Source: Paraburkholderia solisilvae (lineage in GTDB: Bacteria; Pseudomonadota; Gammaproteobacteria; Burkholderiales; Burkholderiaceae). Taken from it: a stretch of DNA of 64,000 bases. The position numbers and the translations under genes were made by a program. A model generated the notes under the pieces. It was not told the origin of the DNA, made no database searches, and was given only the letters and a program-made list of their open reading frames with translations. The stretch lies in the NCBI RefSeq assembly GCF_902859875.1, contig NZ_CADIKF010000032.1, positions 21,807 through 85,806 on the forward strand. Direction: 5' to 3'. Below, piece after piece: positions 36,715 through 46,176 of this stretch. Position 1 is the first letter of the stretch; every line of letters begins with the position of its first letter.

Positions 36715-37111
36715 GGCAGTACTCCTCACATCGACGGATGCGCACGCGATGCGTGCCCGTGCGCGGGGACAAACGAGTGTCTGGATCCGGCTGGCTCGAT
36801 CGGCGACGGGACGTGGCGTGCGCGGGAACATGACGCGAAATGCGTCTGACGGGGAACGCTCAAAAAGTATAGGTCGCGACGCGACGAACCACGCGATGCG
36901 CGCGGAAAGAGGCGACGAATGGCTTCGAAAGGCGAACGTTGCACAATACGACCGTCCTGCCGATACTTGGGCCGTCTCGCTGGCCTATGGGAAAATGCGC
37001 ACGCCGGCTGCGCGAACGCGGAACATGCGAACGCAGTCTCGCGGCGGCTGCGCCCGCCGTCGCGTTTTCGGCGCATCGGCTCCATCTCCTTTTCTCGATC
37101 GTTTGCCACGC
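36715..37111. other. Divergent intergenic region
   Basis: 397 bases between DUF1059 and the flavoprotein gene. The plus-strand frame is open throughout but starts from non-conserved sequence; no separate gene supported. Confidence 0.5.
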
Positions 37112-38374
37112 ATGTCGAATTTGTACGACCGTCATAGCGTCGCCGTGATCGGCGGCGGCCCCGCCGGACTGATGGCCGCCGAAGCGCTGGTCCAGCACGG
37201 CGTGCAAGTGGATGTCTATGATGCGATGCCTTCGGTCGGCCGCAAGTTTCTGATGGCCGGCAAGGGCGGCATGAACATCACGCATTCGGAGCCGCTCGAC
37301 CGCTTCGTCGCGCGATACGGCAAGCGCAGCGCGCAGATCGCGCCACTCGTCGACCGCTTCGGCCCCGACGCCTTGCGCGCCTGGGCAAGCGCGCTCGGCG
37401 TGGATACGTTCGTCGGCAGTTCGGGACGCGTGTTCCCGACCGACATGAAGGCCGCGCCGCTGTTGCGCGCATGGTTGCATCGCCTGCGCGAATCGGGCGT
37501 GCGCTTTCACATGCGTCACAAGTGGGTCGGCTGGGACGCGGCGGGCGACCGCGCGCGACATGCGTTGCGTCTGTCCACGCCGGCCGGCGTTCAGGTGCTG
37601 CACGCCGACGCGGTCATCCTCGCGCTCGGCGGCGGCAGCTGGCCGCGGCTGGGCTCCGACGCATCCTGGGTGCCGCTGCTGACCGGGCGCGACGTACCGG
37701 TCGCACCGCTCGTCGCATCGAACTGCGGCTTCGATGCGGACTGGAGCGAAGCTTTTCGTGAGCGCTTTGCCGGCCAACCGGTGAAGGCCGTCGCGATCAC
37801 GGTGAACGATGGCGACAATCAGGTCCAGCATCGTCAGGGCGAGTTCGTGATCACGACGACGGGCATCGAAGGCGGCCTTGTCTACGCGCTGTCCGCCGCG
37901 ATTCGCGAGCGCATGCAGGCGGACGGCGCGGCCGTCATCCGGCTCGATCTGGCGCCGGGGCTCTCCACGCAGCGCGTGATCGACGAAGTGGTGCGGCCGC
38001 GCGGCTCGCGCTCGATGTCGAGCCATCTGCAAAGCCGCATCGGCATCGCCGGCGTGAAGCTCGGCTTGCTGCACGAGTGCCTGTCGAAGAAAGACTACTT
38101 CGATATCGAACGCGTCGCGTATGCGATCAAGGCGCTGCCGCTGCGGCTCGTGCGCGCGCGGCCGATCGAAGAGGCGATCAGCAGCGCGGGCGGCGTGCCG
38201 TTCGAGGCGCTCAATGCGCAGCTGATGCTGCGCGAGCTGCCCGGTGTGTTCTGCGCGGGCGAGATGCTCGACTGGGATGCGCCGACCGGCGGCTATCTGC
38301 TGACCGGATGCTTCGCGAGCGGCCTTGCCGCGGGCCTTGGCGCGTTGAACTATCTGGCGAGTATCGGGCGCTGA
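37112..38374 (+). CDS. BaiN/RdsA-family FAD-dependent oxidoreductase
   Basis: 420 residues. The dinucleotide-binding motif GGGPAG (14-19) starts the protein. Further family marks are FLMAGKGGMNITHSEP, ALGGGSWPRLGSDASW and the C-terminal FAD contact FCAGEMLDWDAPTGGYLLTGCFASG. BaiN-type flavoproteins bind FAD (NAD(P)H as partner); no physiological reaction is established for most. The start MSNLYDRHS was taken at ATG 37112, immediately before the FAD motif. Confidence 0.9.
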   Translation: MSNLYDRHSVAVIGGGPAGLMAAEALVQHGVQVDVYDAMPSVGRKFLMAGKGGMNITHSEPLDRFVARYGKRSAQIAPLVDRFGPDALRAWASALGVDTFVGSSGRVFPTDMKAAPLLRAWLHRLRESGVRFHMRHKWVGWDAAGDRARHALRLSTPAGVQVLHADAVILALGGGSWPRLGSDASWVPLLTGRDVPVAPLVASNCGFDADWSEAFRERFAGQPVKAVAITVNDGDNQVQHRQGEFVITTTGIEGGLVYALSAAIRERMQADGAAVIRLDLAPGLSTQRVIDEVVRPRGSRSMSSHLQSRIGIAGVKLGLLHECLSKKDYFDIERVAYAIKALPLRLVRARPIEEAISSAGGVPFEALNAQLMLRELPGVFCAGEMLDWDAPTGGYLLTGCFASGLAAGLGALNYLASIGR

Positions 38375-38432
38375 GGTGGGCGGTTGCTGTGTGTTAGCCG
38401 GGCGGTTGGCGCGCGTGGGTCGTGAGGTTGCT

Positions 38433-38477
38433 GTGCGGTTGCCGTGCGGTTGCCTGGCCGGTCGCCGTGCGGTTGCC
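38433..38477. repeat. Degenerate 11-bp tandem repeat
   Basis: GTGCGGTTGCC at 38433, 38444 and 38467, with a diverged 12-base copy at 38455. It lies in the 290-base gap between two convergent genes; nothing else was found there. Confidence 0.75.
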
Positions 38478-38664
38478 GGGCGTTTGCTGGAGCGCGGTCG
38501 CCGAACGTCCGGCGGGCCGCTCAGCGCGTTGCCTAGCGCGCTTGCGGCGCATTACCCGGTGCCGTTCCTGACACGCATCCCCGATGCGCCTTCTGGCCGC
38601 GCTTTTCGGCGCCGTTTCCGGTTGCCGCTTTTGGCGCATTCCCCCGCGCGCCTTCGACGCGTTT

Positions 38665-39807
38665 TCAGCGCGTCTTCAACCGCCACAACGACGTCACTTC
38701 GGCGGCACGCGCCGCATGCAGCGGATCGGAGGGATCGGACGCCTTCGGATGGCGCGGCCGGATATCTTCGCGCCCCGCCACCGCGAGCCCCGCGCGATCG
38801 ATTGCGGCAAGCAGATCGTCGCGCGTGCGCAGGCCGAGATGCTCCGCGAAGTCGGACAGAATCAACCAGCCTTCGCCGCCCGGCTCGAGATGTTCGGCAA
38901 GACCGTTGAGAAAGCCGAGCAGCATGCGGCTCTCGTGATCGTAAATCGCGTGCTCGATCGGTGACGCGGGCCGCGCCGGCAACCACGGCGGATTGCACAC
39001 GACGAGCGACGCGCGGCCGGGAGGAAACAGATCCGCATGGACGATCTCCACGCGATCCGCGTAGCCGAGACGCGCGAGATTCTCCTGCGCGCACGCGAGC
39101 GCGCGTGGATCCTGTTCGGTCGCGATGATGCTTCTGACGCCCCGTTTCGCGAGGACCGCGGACAGCACCCCGGTGCCGGCGCCGATATCGAACGCGCGCT
39201 GCAGCGACGGCAACGGCGTACGCGCGACCAGATCGATATATTCGCCGCGCACCGGTGAAAACACGCCGTAGTGCGGGTGAATGCGCTCTCCGAGCGCAGG
39301 AATCTCGACACCCTTCTTGCGCCACTCGTGCGCGCCGATCAGCCCGAGCAGCTCGCGCAATGAAACAGCCGATGCGTGCGCCGCCGGCGCACCGTAGACC
39401 TCGGTGCACGCGTCACGCACGTCGGGTGCGCGACGCAGCGGGATGGTGTAGTCCGCGTCGAGCGGAATCAGCAGCATGCCGAGCGTGCGCGCCCGTTGCG
39501 ATTGCGCTTGCCGGTGCTGGTTGAACGCATCGAGCGGCGAGGTCGCCCGCTTCGGCGGCTTGCGCTCGAGCCGGCGGGTCATCGCCTGCAGCAACTGGCG
39601 CGCGTTCTGGAAGTCGCCGTGCCACAGCAACGCGGTGCCCTCGCACGCGAGGCGGTAGGCGGAATCGGCCGTGGTGCGGTCGTCCGCGAGGACCACACGC
39701 TTCGGTGGCGGCACGCCCGCCTCGGAACGCCAGCGGACCGATTGCGGGCCGTCGGCGGCGGGCCAGGTGAGAGTGGGAAACGCGGGAGGGTCGGCGAATG
39801 GGGTCAT
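38665..39807 (-). CDS. Class I SAM-dependent methyltransferase
   Basis: 380 residues. An N-terminal ~150-residue domain of unknown type precedes a Rossmann methyltransferase domain with FDIGAGTGVLS (about 207-215) and NPPW (272-275). NPPY/NPPW indicates methylation of an amide or exocyclic nitrogen, as in PrmC and RsmC. The target is unknown. Convergent with the BaiN-type gene. Confidence 0.85.
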   Translation of the reverse strand: MTPFADPPAFPTLTWPAADGPQSVRWRSEAGVPPPKRVVLADDRTTADSAYRLACEGTALLWHGDFQNARQLLQAMTRRLERKPPKRATSPLDAFNQHRQAQSQRARTLGMLLIPLDADYTIPLRRAPDVRDACTEVYGAPAAHASAVSLRELLGLIGAHEWRKKGVEIPALGERIHPHYGVFSPVRGEYIDLVARTPLPSLQRAFDIGAGTGVLSAVLAKRGVRSIIATEQDPRALACAQENLARLGYADRVEIVHADLFPPGRASLVVCNPPWLPARPASPIEHAIYDHESRMLLGFLNGLAEHLEPGGEGWLILSDFAEHLGLRTRDDLLAAIDRAGLAVAGREDIRPRHPKASDPSDPLHAARAAEVTSLWRLKTR

Positions 39808-40221
39808 GGTGGGTCGAGATCAACGCAACGCATTATGCAGCAACGCGCCCCGCGCAACGGTCGCCGCACCATGGCGTCAGCGACCGAAACAGCGATGCCT
39901 TATTCAGCAGCCGGTTTTGCCAGAAACTTTTCAAAAGTATTTCGAAACCTTTTTGTAAATATAAGGGCAATATTTTGCGAAATTCAACGACAGCCATGAA
40001 TATGGAATTTCACATTAATATCAAAGACTTAATTAATATGAATTAACATCACTCACTGAGAAGAGGCCAAATTCCGCCTTTATTCTCCGGAAATGCATTC
40101 GCTTACCGTACGTAGCATGCTTTGCCATTACCACTTATCCGGACGGCCTTCGCTCGTCGCCCAGCCGTGAAGCACACGTCGGACTGAGCAGACACAGCGC
40201 GAACGGCGCGCCCCACACATC
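39808..40221. other. AT-rich intergenic region upstream of the sulfotransferase-like gene
   Basis: 414 bases. From about 39900 to 40110 the sequence is AT-rich, with ATTAATAT repeated at 40014 and 40032 and runs such as CTTTTTGTAAATATA. It has the look of a regulatory region silenced by H-NS-type proteins. No gene supported (an 82-codon frame at 39798-40046 has no recognisable features). Confidence 0.55.
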
Positions 40222-41580
40222 GTGCTTCCACCCACCTTACCCGTTCAAAAGCCCAAACTCATCATCCATATCGGCGCCGGCAAATGCGGCAGCTCGGCCA
40301 TTCAAACCTACCTCGGCGCCAACGCCGCCGCGCTCAGGGCGCAAGGCGTGCTGGTTCCCGGCATGGCTCTGACCATGGACTCCCCGATCGCCGGCCAGCA
40401 GATCGACTTCTTCGTGAGACTGATGCGCAACCCGCAGTCGCTGCATATCCGTCACGCGCCTGCCAAGGCGCGCCCCGAGGCGGCGCAGATGGTGCGGGAA
40501 CGGCTGGCCGCCCTCAAGACGGAAATGGCCAGCAGCCAACTGCACACGTTGATCATCAGCGCGGAAAACCTTTCAAACGAGCATGCGTACGCGCGCCTGC
40601 TCGCGCCGGAACAGGCGCACTTCGATGTACATATCGTTGCCTACATTCGACGTCAGGACGCGTACCTGTCGTCGTCATGGGGGCAGTGGTACGTCAAAGC
40701 GTATGAAAGCATCGACCACTACCTCGGTGCCCGCATGCCGATCGATGCCGACTGGCATGCGGCGCTCGCCGGCTGGACGCAGGAGTTCGGCGCAGACCGC
40801 GTGCGCGTGCGCCTGTTCGATCGGCAGCGTCTGCACAACGGCGACGTGGTCGACGATTTCATCCAGCTCGTCAATCTGCCCGTCGATGCGAGCCATCAGA
40901 AGGTCGGCGCGATCAATGAAAGCAACGACGAGCGCATGATTTCGCTCGCCAGCCGCATCCGTGAAGTGTTCACGTCGGTGCACGACACCTCGCCCTACGA
41001 CATTCTGAACGACGTGCTCGCGCAGAGCGACCACCGGCCGCAAAAATCGAAGCCTTATCTGTTCGATCTCGAAACACGGCGCAGGATCATGGACACCTAC
41101 GCCGCGAGCAATGAAAAAATAAAGCGCACATTCTTCCCGGACATGCCAGACGACACGCCGCTCTTCGCGCCGCCGGCCGAAGACGACGTGCTCAATCTGA
41201 GTCCCCTTGAAAAACTCGACCGGGACGTGTCGATGCTGACGAAGATCGTCTTCGCGCTGGCAAAGAAATCCGTTCAGGAGGGCGCGCAAAAGGTCGCTGT
41301 CGATACGGATGCGGCCGCGCAGGTTCACCGGAACCCGGACACCACCCGAACCTTGGCGTCGGTCGCCGTTCCGAAGTCCAAGGTGCTCATCAGCGCGCTC
41401 GGCAGCCCGTGGTATCTCGAACAGAACCCGGACGTCAGCAGGGCCGGCGTCGACCCGTATTTGCATTGGCGCGACTTCGGCGCAACGGAGGGTCGCTTGC
41501 CGGCTCCGGACATCGCGCAACTGATGATCGAATTGCTGGCGGAACGAAACGCGGTCTCGCAGAACGGACGGGTGAACTGA
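40222..41580 (+). CDS. Sulfotransferase-like protein
   Basis: 452 residues. The N-terminus holds a P-loop-like PAPS-binding signature, IHIGAGKCGSSAIQTYL (15-31), resembling the KTGTTSIQ box of sulfotransferases. A second element, AYIRRQDAYLSSSWGQW (140-156), resembles the 3'-phosphate-binding R...S region. The C-terminus ends in SPWYLEQNPDVSRAGVDPYLHWRDFGATEGR-like sequence, split by position 393-430, a module found with glycan-modifying transferases. It would sulfate a sugar or other hydroxyl using PAPS. GTG 40222 is the start by position; no clear ribosome-binding site. Preceded by AT-rich DNA and followed by a tRNA gene. Confidence 0.72.
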   Translation: MLPPTLPVQKPKLIIHIGAGKCGSSAIQTYLGANAAALRAQGVLVPGMALTMDSPIAGQQIDFFVRLMRNPQSLHIRHAPAKARPEAAQMVRERLAALKTEMASSQLHTLIISAENLSNEHAYARLLAPEQAHFDVHIVAYIRRQDAYLSSSWGQWYVKAYESIDHYLGARMPIDADWHAALAGWTQEFGADRVRVRLFDRQRLHNGDVVDDFIQLVNLPVDASHQKVGAINESNDERMISLASRIREVFTSVHDTSPYDILNDVLAQSDHRPQKSKPYLFDLETRRRIMDTYAASNEKIKRTFFPDMPDDTPLFAPPAEDDVLNLSPLEKLDRDVSMLTKIVFALAKKSVQEGAQKVAVDTDAAAQVHRNPDTTRTLASVAVPKSKVLISALGSPWYLEQNPDVSRAGVDPYLHWRDFGATEGRLPAPDIAQLMIELLAERNAVSQNGRVN

Positions 41581-41715
41581 TTGGGGGTGCTGCCGCCGGG
41601 CGTGCCGGATTGACGGTCGGCTTCCTTCGACTGAGCGGGTTGCGGCACGCGGCGTTTGCGCGGGTCGCAACCACGCACCCGGAAGCGCACACAGAAGACA
41701 CCCGCAAAAAACGCA

Positions 41716-41748
41716 AAAGGGTTACAGGAGCAATACCTGTAACCCTTT
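41716..41748. terminator. Bidirectional intrinsic terminator next to tRNA-Thr
   Basis: 13-bp stem AAAGGGTTACAGG (41716-41728) / CCTGTAACCCTTT (41736-41748), 7-base loop. T-rich on the right (TTTTT at 41751) and A-rich on the left (AAAAAACGCAAAA). It ends the tRNA transcript from the right and the sulfotransferase transcript from the left. Confidence 0.9.
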
Positions 41749-41758
41749 GGTTTTTGTT

Positions 41759-41834
<76 letters not shown>

Positions 41835-41853
41835 GTGAGTCCGCGATTCTACT

Positions 41854-42372
41854 TCATTTCACGACCTTGAGGTGACCCCTTCCACCTTTGGCGCCGTCGT
41901 CATCCGGACGCGGGTGCTCCGCCGTGCCCGACGTGTCGGTTGGCGTGCTCTTCTCGCCGCCCGCGTCTACCGCGCCCAACGCTTGCACAGCGTCGTCGTG
42001 GCCGGCCTCTTCGGCCGGCAACTCGGCCTCCGATTCCGAATCCGCCGCCTCGCCGCCCGCCGAATCCACCGGAAAGGCCATGCCCTGCCCGTTTTCGCGC
42101 GCGTAGATGGCAAGCACGTTCGACACCGGCACTTCGATCTTGTGCGACTTGCCGGAGAACCGCGCGCTGAACTCGATCCACTCGTTGCCCATCTGCAGCT
42201 GGCTCGTCGCCTCGAAGCTGATGTTCAACACGATTTCGTTGTCGCGCACGAACTGGCGCGGCACGCGCGTCTGGCTGTCGACCCGGACCGCAATGTGCGG
42301 CGTATAGCCGTTATCCGTGCACCACTCGTACAGCGCGCGCAGAAGATACGGCTTCGTGGAAATTTCTTGCAT
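41854..42372 (-). CDS. sspB: ClpXP protease specificity-enhancing factor SspB
   Basis: 172 residues. The N-terminal ~110 residues form the SspB domain that binds the ssrA tag (starts MQEISTKPYLLRALYEW). A long acidic, disordered linker follows (residues ~115-160). The tail ends RGHLKVVK, the ClpX-binding peptide. It delivers ssrA-tagged proteins to ClpXP. ATG 42372 has AGGAC nine bases upstream; the TTG at 42375 was rejected. Paired with sspA, 63 bases upstream. Confidence 0.95.
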   Translation of the reverse strand: MQEISTKPYLLRALYEWCTDNGYTPHIAVRVDSQTRVPRQFVRDNEIVLNISFEATSQLQMGNEWIEFSARFSGKSHKIEVPVSNVLAIYARENGQGMAFPVDSAGGEAADSESEAELPAEEAGHDDAVQALGAVDAGGEKSTPTDTSGTAEHPRPDDDGAKGGRGHLKVVK

Positions 42373-42435
42373 CAACTGTCCTCGTGCCGGGGCGGGCCGC
42401 CGCGTCAGCCGCGCGGCGCCCGCCCTCGCCCAAAC

Positions 42436-43047
42436 TCAACGACGCATCACCTTTTCCGACGGCGTCAACGCTTCGATATAGGCCGGACGGCTAAAAATGC
42501 GTTCGGCGTATTTCATCAGCGGCGCGGCGTTCTTCGACAGCTCGATGCCGTAGTGATCGAGGCGCCACAGAAGCGGCGCGATCGCAACGTCGAGCATCGA
42601 AAATTCTTCGCCGAGCATGTACTTGTTCTTCAGGAAAATCGGCGCGAGCTGCGTCAGGCGATCGCGAATCGCGAGGCGCGCTTTCTCATGGTTTTTCTCG
42701 GCGGCCTTGCCCTTCTCGTTCTCCAGGGTGCCGACGTGCACGAACAGCTCCTTCTCGAAGTTGAGCAGGAACAGGCGCGCGCGGGCACGCTGCACCGGGT
42801 CGGCCGGCATCAGTTGCGGATGCGGGAAGCGCTCGTCGATATACTCGTTGATGATGTTCGATTCGTACAGAATCAGATCGCGTTCGACGAGAATCGGCAC
42901 CTGACCGTACGGATTCATCACCGCGATGTCTTCGGGCTTGTTGAACAGATCGACGTCGCGGATTTCGAAATCCATGCCCTTCTCGAACAGCACCAGCCGG
43001 CAACGCTGGGAGAACGGGCACGTAGTGCCGGAGTACAGAACCATCAT
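42436..43047 (-). CDS. sspA: Stringent starvation protein A
   Basis: 203 residues, glutathione S-transferase fold: N-terminal thioredoxin-like half starting VLYSGTTCPFSQRCRL and C-terminal helical half. SspA binds RNA polymerase and alters promoter choice under stress rather than acting as a transferase. Two adjacent ATGs (43047, 43044) are possible starts. Lies between petC and sspB, the usual betaproteobacterial order petABC-sspAB. Confidence 0.95.
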   Translation of the reverse strand: MMVLYSGTTCPFSQRCRLVLFEKGMDFEIRDVDLFNKPEDIAVMNPYGQVPILVERDLILYESNIINEYIDERFPHPQLMPADPVQRARARLFLLNFEKELFVHVGTLENEKGKAAEKNHEKARLAIRDRLTQLAPIFLKNKYMLGEEFSMLDVAIAPLLWRLDHYGIELSKNAAPLMKYAERIFSRPAYIEALTPSEKVMRR

Positions 43048-43154
43048 TTTTACGTTTCCTCAAAAAGCTGAAGGGCCAGCACGCGGAAAAACCGTTCCAC
43101 AGGCGCCCCCGTGTGGTTCTTCCTTGCGCCGGCCCCACACCCGCTACGGTGTGT

Positions 43155-43910
43155 TTATTTGATATCTTTCCAATACGCGGCGTTCAGTCGCCAGGCGAAA
43201 AAGCTCAAGACGCCAAGGAACAGCAAAACCCATACGCCAAGCTGCTGGCGGGTCTTCTGCGTCGGCTCGGCCATCCACGACATGTACGCGACGAGATCGG
43301 CCACAGCCGAATCATAATCTACCGGCGACATCGCCCCCGGGCTCACCTGCTGAAAGCCGGCGAACTTGCGTACTTTTTCCCCCGTCCGTTCGTCCGTTTC
43401 TTCCTCGAACTTCACGGTCCGCTGGCCCTGCAGCTGCCACAGCACATTCGGCATGCTCACGTTCTCGAACACCAGATTGTTCCAGCCCGTCGGCCGCGTG
43501 TCGTCCCGGTAGAAGCCGCGCAGATACGTGTACAGCCAGTCCCGGCTGTGTGCGCGCGCTTCGACGGAAAGATCCGGCGGCGACGCGCCGAACCACGCCT
43601 TCGCGTCGTCCGGGCGCATCGCGATCGACATCGTGTTACCGATCTTGTCGGTCGTGAACATCAGGTTCTGCTCGATCGCCTTCTGCGAGATGCCGAGATC
43701 CTGCAACCGGCTGTACCGCATCAGATTCGCGCTGTGGCATCCCATGCAATAGTTTACAAATATTTGGGCGCCATGTTGCAACGAAGCAAAATTGTCCGCG
43801 TTATCGGGCGCGCGGTCGAGCGGTATGTTCTCTTGCGCGAAAACCGGCGCGGCCGCCAGCGTACCTAGCATCGCGCCGATCAGCGCGAGCGTCGAAAGCA
43901 GTGTTTTCAT
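43155..43910 (-). CDS. petC: Cytochrome c1 of the bc1 complex
   Basis: 251 residues. A signal peptide (cleaved near FAQ, residue ~26) is followed by the haem-attachment CMGCH at 55-59. A single C-terminal helix (VWVLLFLGVLSFFAWRL) anchors it in the inner membrane with the haem domain in the periplasm. It accepts electrons from the Rieske protein. ATG 43910 was chosen; 59 more codons are open upstream but overlap petB antiparallel frames without similarity. 19 bases after petB. Confidence 0.97.
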   Translation of the reverse strand: MKTLLSTLALIGAMLGTLAAAPVFAQENIPLDRAPDNADNFASLQHGAQIFVNYCMGCHSANLMRYSRLQDLGISQKAIEQNLMFTTDKIGNTMSIAMRPDDAKAWFGASPPDLSVEARAHSRDWLYTYLRGFYRDDTRPTGWNNLVFENVSMPNVLWQLQGQRTVKFEEETDERTGEKVRKFAGFQQVSPGAMSPVDYDSAVADLVAYMSWMAEPTQKTRQQLGVWVLLFLGVLSFFAWRLNAAYWKDIK

Positions 43911-43929
43911 GTGTTTTCCTCGCGTGGCA

Positions 43930-45315
43930 TCAGTGGGGTTTGAACCGCACTCGTTCGGGCGGCTGCTTGAAACGGCCAAGCGGCGTCCAGAACGGCATGC
44001 CGAGGAAGAACGCGAAGTAGACCAGCGCGCAGATCTGCGCGATGACCGTGGCCGCCGGCGAAGGCGGTTTCGTGCCAAGGAACGCAAGCGTCAGAAACGC
44101 CAGCACGAAGATCCCGTAGAACACCTTGTGGAAGAACGGCCGGTAGCGAATCGACTTCACCGGCGACCGGTCGAGCCACGGCAGGAAGAACAGCGACACC
44201 ACCGCGCTGCCCATCACCACCACGCCCCAGAACTTCGACTCGGTGAAATACATCGCGAGCACCACCAGCACCGCGAGCACCGGCAGGCCGATGCGCCACT
44301 TGCCGCGCGCCCGCACCAGCGCGAGCAGGCCGAGCAGCACCACGACGATCATCAGCACGATCTTGAACGGATCGGTGGTCGCGCGCAGCATCGCGTAGAA
44401 CGCGGTGAAGTACCAGACCGGCGCGATCTCCGGCGGCGTCTGCAGTGGATTGGCCGGCACGAAGTTGTTCGCTTCGAGGAAGTAGCCGCCCATTTCCGGT
44501 GCGAAGAAGATGATCGCCGCGAAGATCATCAGAAACACGCTCACGCCCATGAAGTCGTGCACCGAGTAGTACGGGTGGAACGGGATGCCGTCGAGCGGAA
44601 TGCCGTTCGCGTCCTTCTTCGCCTTGATCTCGATGCCGTCGGGGTTGTTCGAGCCCACTTCGTGCAACGCGACGATATGCGCGATCACGAGGCCGATCAG
44701 CACCAGCGGAATCGCGATCACGTGGAACGCGAAGAACCGGTTCAGCGTGACGTCGGACACCACGTAGTCGCCGCGAATCCACAGCGACAGGTCCGGGCCG
44801 ATAAACGGAATCGCCGAGAACAGGTTGACGATGACCTGCGCGCCCCAGTACGACATCTGCCCCCACGGCAGCAGGTAGCCGAAGAACGCCTCGGCCATCA
44901 GGCACAGGAAAATCGCGCAGCCGAAAATCCACACCAGTTCGCGCGGCTTGCGGTACGAGCCGTACAGCAGCCCGCGGAACATATGCAGATACACGACGAC
45001 AAAGAACATCGACGCGCCGGTCGAGTGCATGTAGCGGATCAGCCAGCCCCACGGCACCTCGCGCATGATGTACTCGACCGATGCGAACGCGAGCGTCGAA
45101 TCGGGCTTGTAGTTCATCGTGAGGAAAATGCCGGTGACGATCTGATTGACCAGCACGAGCAGCGCGAGCGAGCCGAAGAAGTACCAGAAATTGAAGTTCT
45201 TCGGTGCGTAGTACTCGGAAAGGTGCGCCTTCCACGTCGACGTCATCGGGAAGCGCCGGTCGATCCAGCCGACGAGTCCGGGCGTTGTCTCCACATCTTT
45301 TTCGGTGGTCGCCAT
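43930..45315 (-). CDS. petB: Cytochrome b of the bc1 complex
   Basis: 461 residues, at least eight membrane helices. Expected histidine pairs for haems bL and bH and the quinol-site PEWY-like APVWYFTAFYAML region are visible. It forms the quinol oxidation and quinone reduction core in the inner membrane. It follows petA with its ATG adjacent to the petA stop (45316-45318). Confidence 0.98.
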   Translation of the reverse strand: MATTEKDVETTPGLVGWIDRRFPMTSTWKAHLSEYYAPKNFNFWYFFGSLALLVLVNQIVTGIFLTMNYKPDSTLAFASVEYIMREVPWGWLIRYMHSTGASMFFVVVYLHMFRGLLYGSYRKPRELVWIFGCAIFLCLMAEAFFGYLLPWGQMSYWGAQVIVNLFSAIPFIGPDLSLWIRGDYVVSDVTLNRFFAFHVIAIPLVLIGLVIAHIVALHEVGSNNPDGIEIKAKKDANGIPLDGIPFHPYYSVHDFMGVSVFLMIFAAIIFFAPEMGGYFLEANNFVPANPLQTPPEIAPVWYFTAFYAMLRATTDPFKIVLMIVVVLLGLLALVRARGKWRIGLPVLAVLVVLAMYFTESKFWGVVVMGSAVVSLFFLPWLDRSPVKSIRYRPFFHKVFYGIFVLAFLTLAFLGTKPPSPAATVIAQICALVYFAFFLGMPFWTPLGRFKQPPERVRFKPH

Positions 45316-45933
45316 TTACGCTTCTCCTTTCTCGTCCTTGCCGATCACGAGCGTGTCGCCCACGAACATGTACGGCGGGATGTCGAGGTTCTGCGGCGCA
45401 GGTTTGTTCTTGAAGACGCGGCCGGCCAGGTCGTAAGTCGAGCCGTGGCACGGGCACAGAAAGCCGCCTGGCCAGTCGTCCGGAAGATTGGGCTGCGCGC
45501 CCTCCTGGAAGCGCGGGGTTGGCGTGCAGCCCAGGTGGGTGCACACCGCAACGGCAACTAAAACGTTCTTGCGATCGGCCCGCGAGCGGTACTCGTTCTT
45601 GCAGTACTCCGGCAAGGGCATCGAAAACGGGTTCAGGCTTTGCGGGTCTGCGACTTCGCTATCGGCTTTCTGAACGTCGGCGAGCATCCTGTCGGTGCGG
45701 TTAAGAATCCACACCGGCTTGCCGCGCCACGCGACTGTCGTCATTTCGCCGGACTTCAGATTGCTGATGTCGACCTGGACCGGCGCGCCGGCGGCCTTGG
45801 CCTTTTCGGATGGTGCAAATGAACTAACAAAGGGTATTACGGTGGCGACCCCGCCTATGCCACCTGTTACGGTCGTCGCGATCAGCCACGTACGGCGGCC
45901 GCCGTCGACACGTCCATCTTCCTTGTCTCGCAT
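45316..45933 (-). CDS. petA: Rieske iron-sulfur protein of the bc1 complex
   Basis: 205 residues. Cluster ligands CTHLGC (131-136) and CPCHGS (160-165) hold the [2Fe-2S] centre. The N-terminal GRRTWLIATTVTGG (R13-R14) looks like a Tat signal anchor; the tatABC genes are nearby at 48419-50171. ATG 45933 follows GGGG; an in-frame ATG at 46011 would add 26 residues and is possible. First gene of petABC. Confidence 0.95.
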   Translation of the reverse strand: MRDKEDGRVDGGRRTWLIATTVTGGIGGVATVIPFVSSFAPSEKAKAAGAPVQVDISNLKSGEMTTVAWRGKPVWILNRTDRMLADVQKADSEVADPQSLNPFSMPLPEYCKNEYRSRADRKNVLVAVAVCTHLGCTPTPRFQEGAQPNLPDDWPGGFLCPCHGSTYDLAGRVFKNKPAPQNLDIPPYMFVGDTLVIGKDEKGEA

Positions 45934-46032
45934 CACACGCCCCACTTCTGAGTTGGATTTTTTCCTTCCGTCGCTTCTACCGCCGCTAGTTTGCTCGAAT
46001 GGAGTCGCCATTTACAAGGGCCGATAACCAAA

Positions 46033-46076
46033 AACCGTGCGAAGTTGTTGATAAATCAGGGTATTCCCGCACGGTT
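46033..46076. promoter_or_regulatory. 9-bp inverted repeat upstream of petA
   Basis: AACCGTGCG (46033-46041) / CGCACGGTT (46068-46076), perfect arms, 26-base spacer. It lies 22-143 bases before the two candidate petA starts, so it may be an operator or a leader hairpin. The regulator is unknown. Confidence 0.6.
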
Positions 46077-46157
46077 CGCAAACATTTGGGGTATGCGGAT
46101 TTAAGTATCTCCTGCGTTTTTTTATTACCCGCCATGCATGTCTTTGACTGCTTCGGA

Positions 46158-46176
46158 CTAGTTTCGTCGCAACTAG
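46158..46176. repeat. Inverted repeat at the nif3-like stop codon
   Basis: CTAGTT (46158-46163) / AACTAG (46171-46176), 7-base loop. The right arm includes the TAG stop of the nif3-like gene as read on the minus strand. No T-run follows. Confidence 0.65.

Noticed and set aside
36563..37111. N-terminal extension of the BaiN-type flavoprotein
   Set aside because: The ~180 extra codons have no similarity and run antiparallel to DUF1059; the FAD motif begins just after ATG 37112.
38375..38664. Intrinsic terminator in the gap after the BaiN-type gene
   Set aside because: Only a degenerate GC-rich repeat, no stem followed by a T-run.
39798..40046. 82-codon frame in the AT-rich gap
   Set aside because: Half lies antisense to sequence near the methyltransferase promoter and the rest is AT-rich, without recognisable features.
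43792..45561. 589-codon plus-strand frame over petB/petA
   Set aside because: Antisense to cytochrome b; His/Arg/Asp-rich, no recognisable motif.
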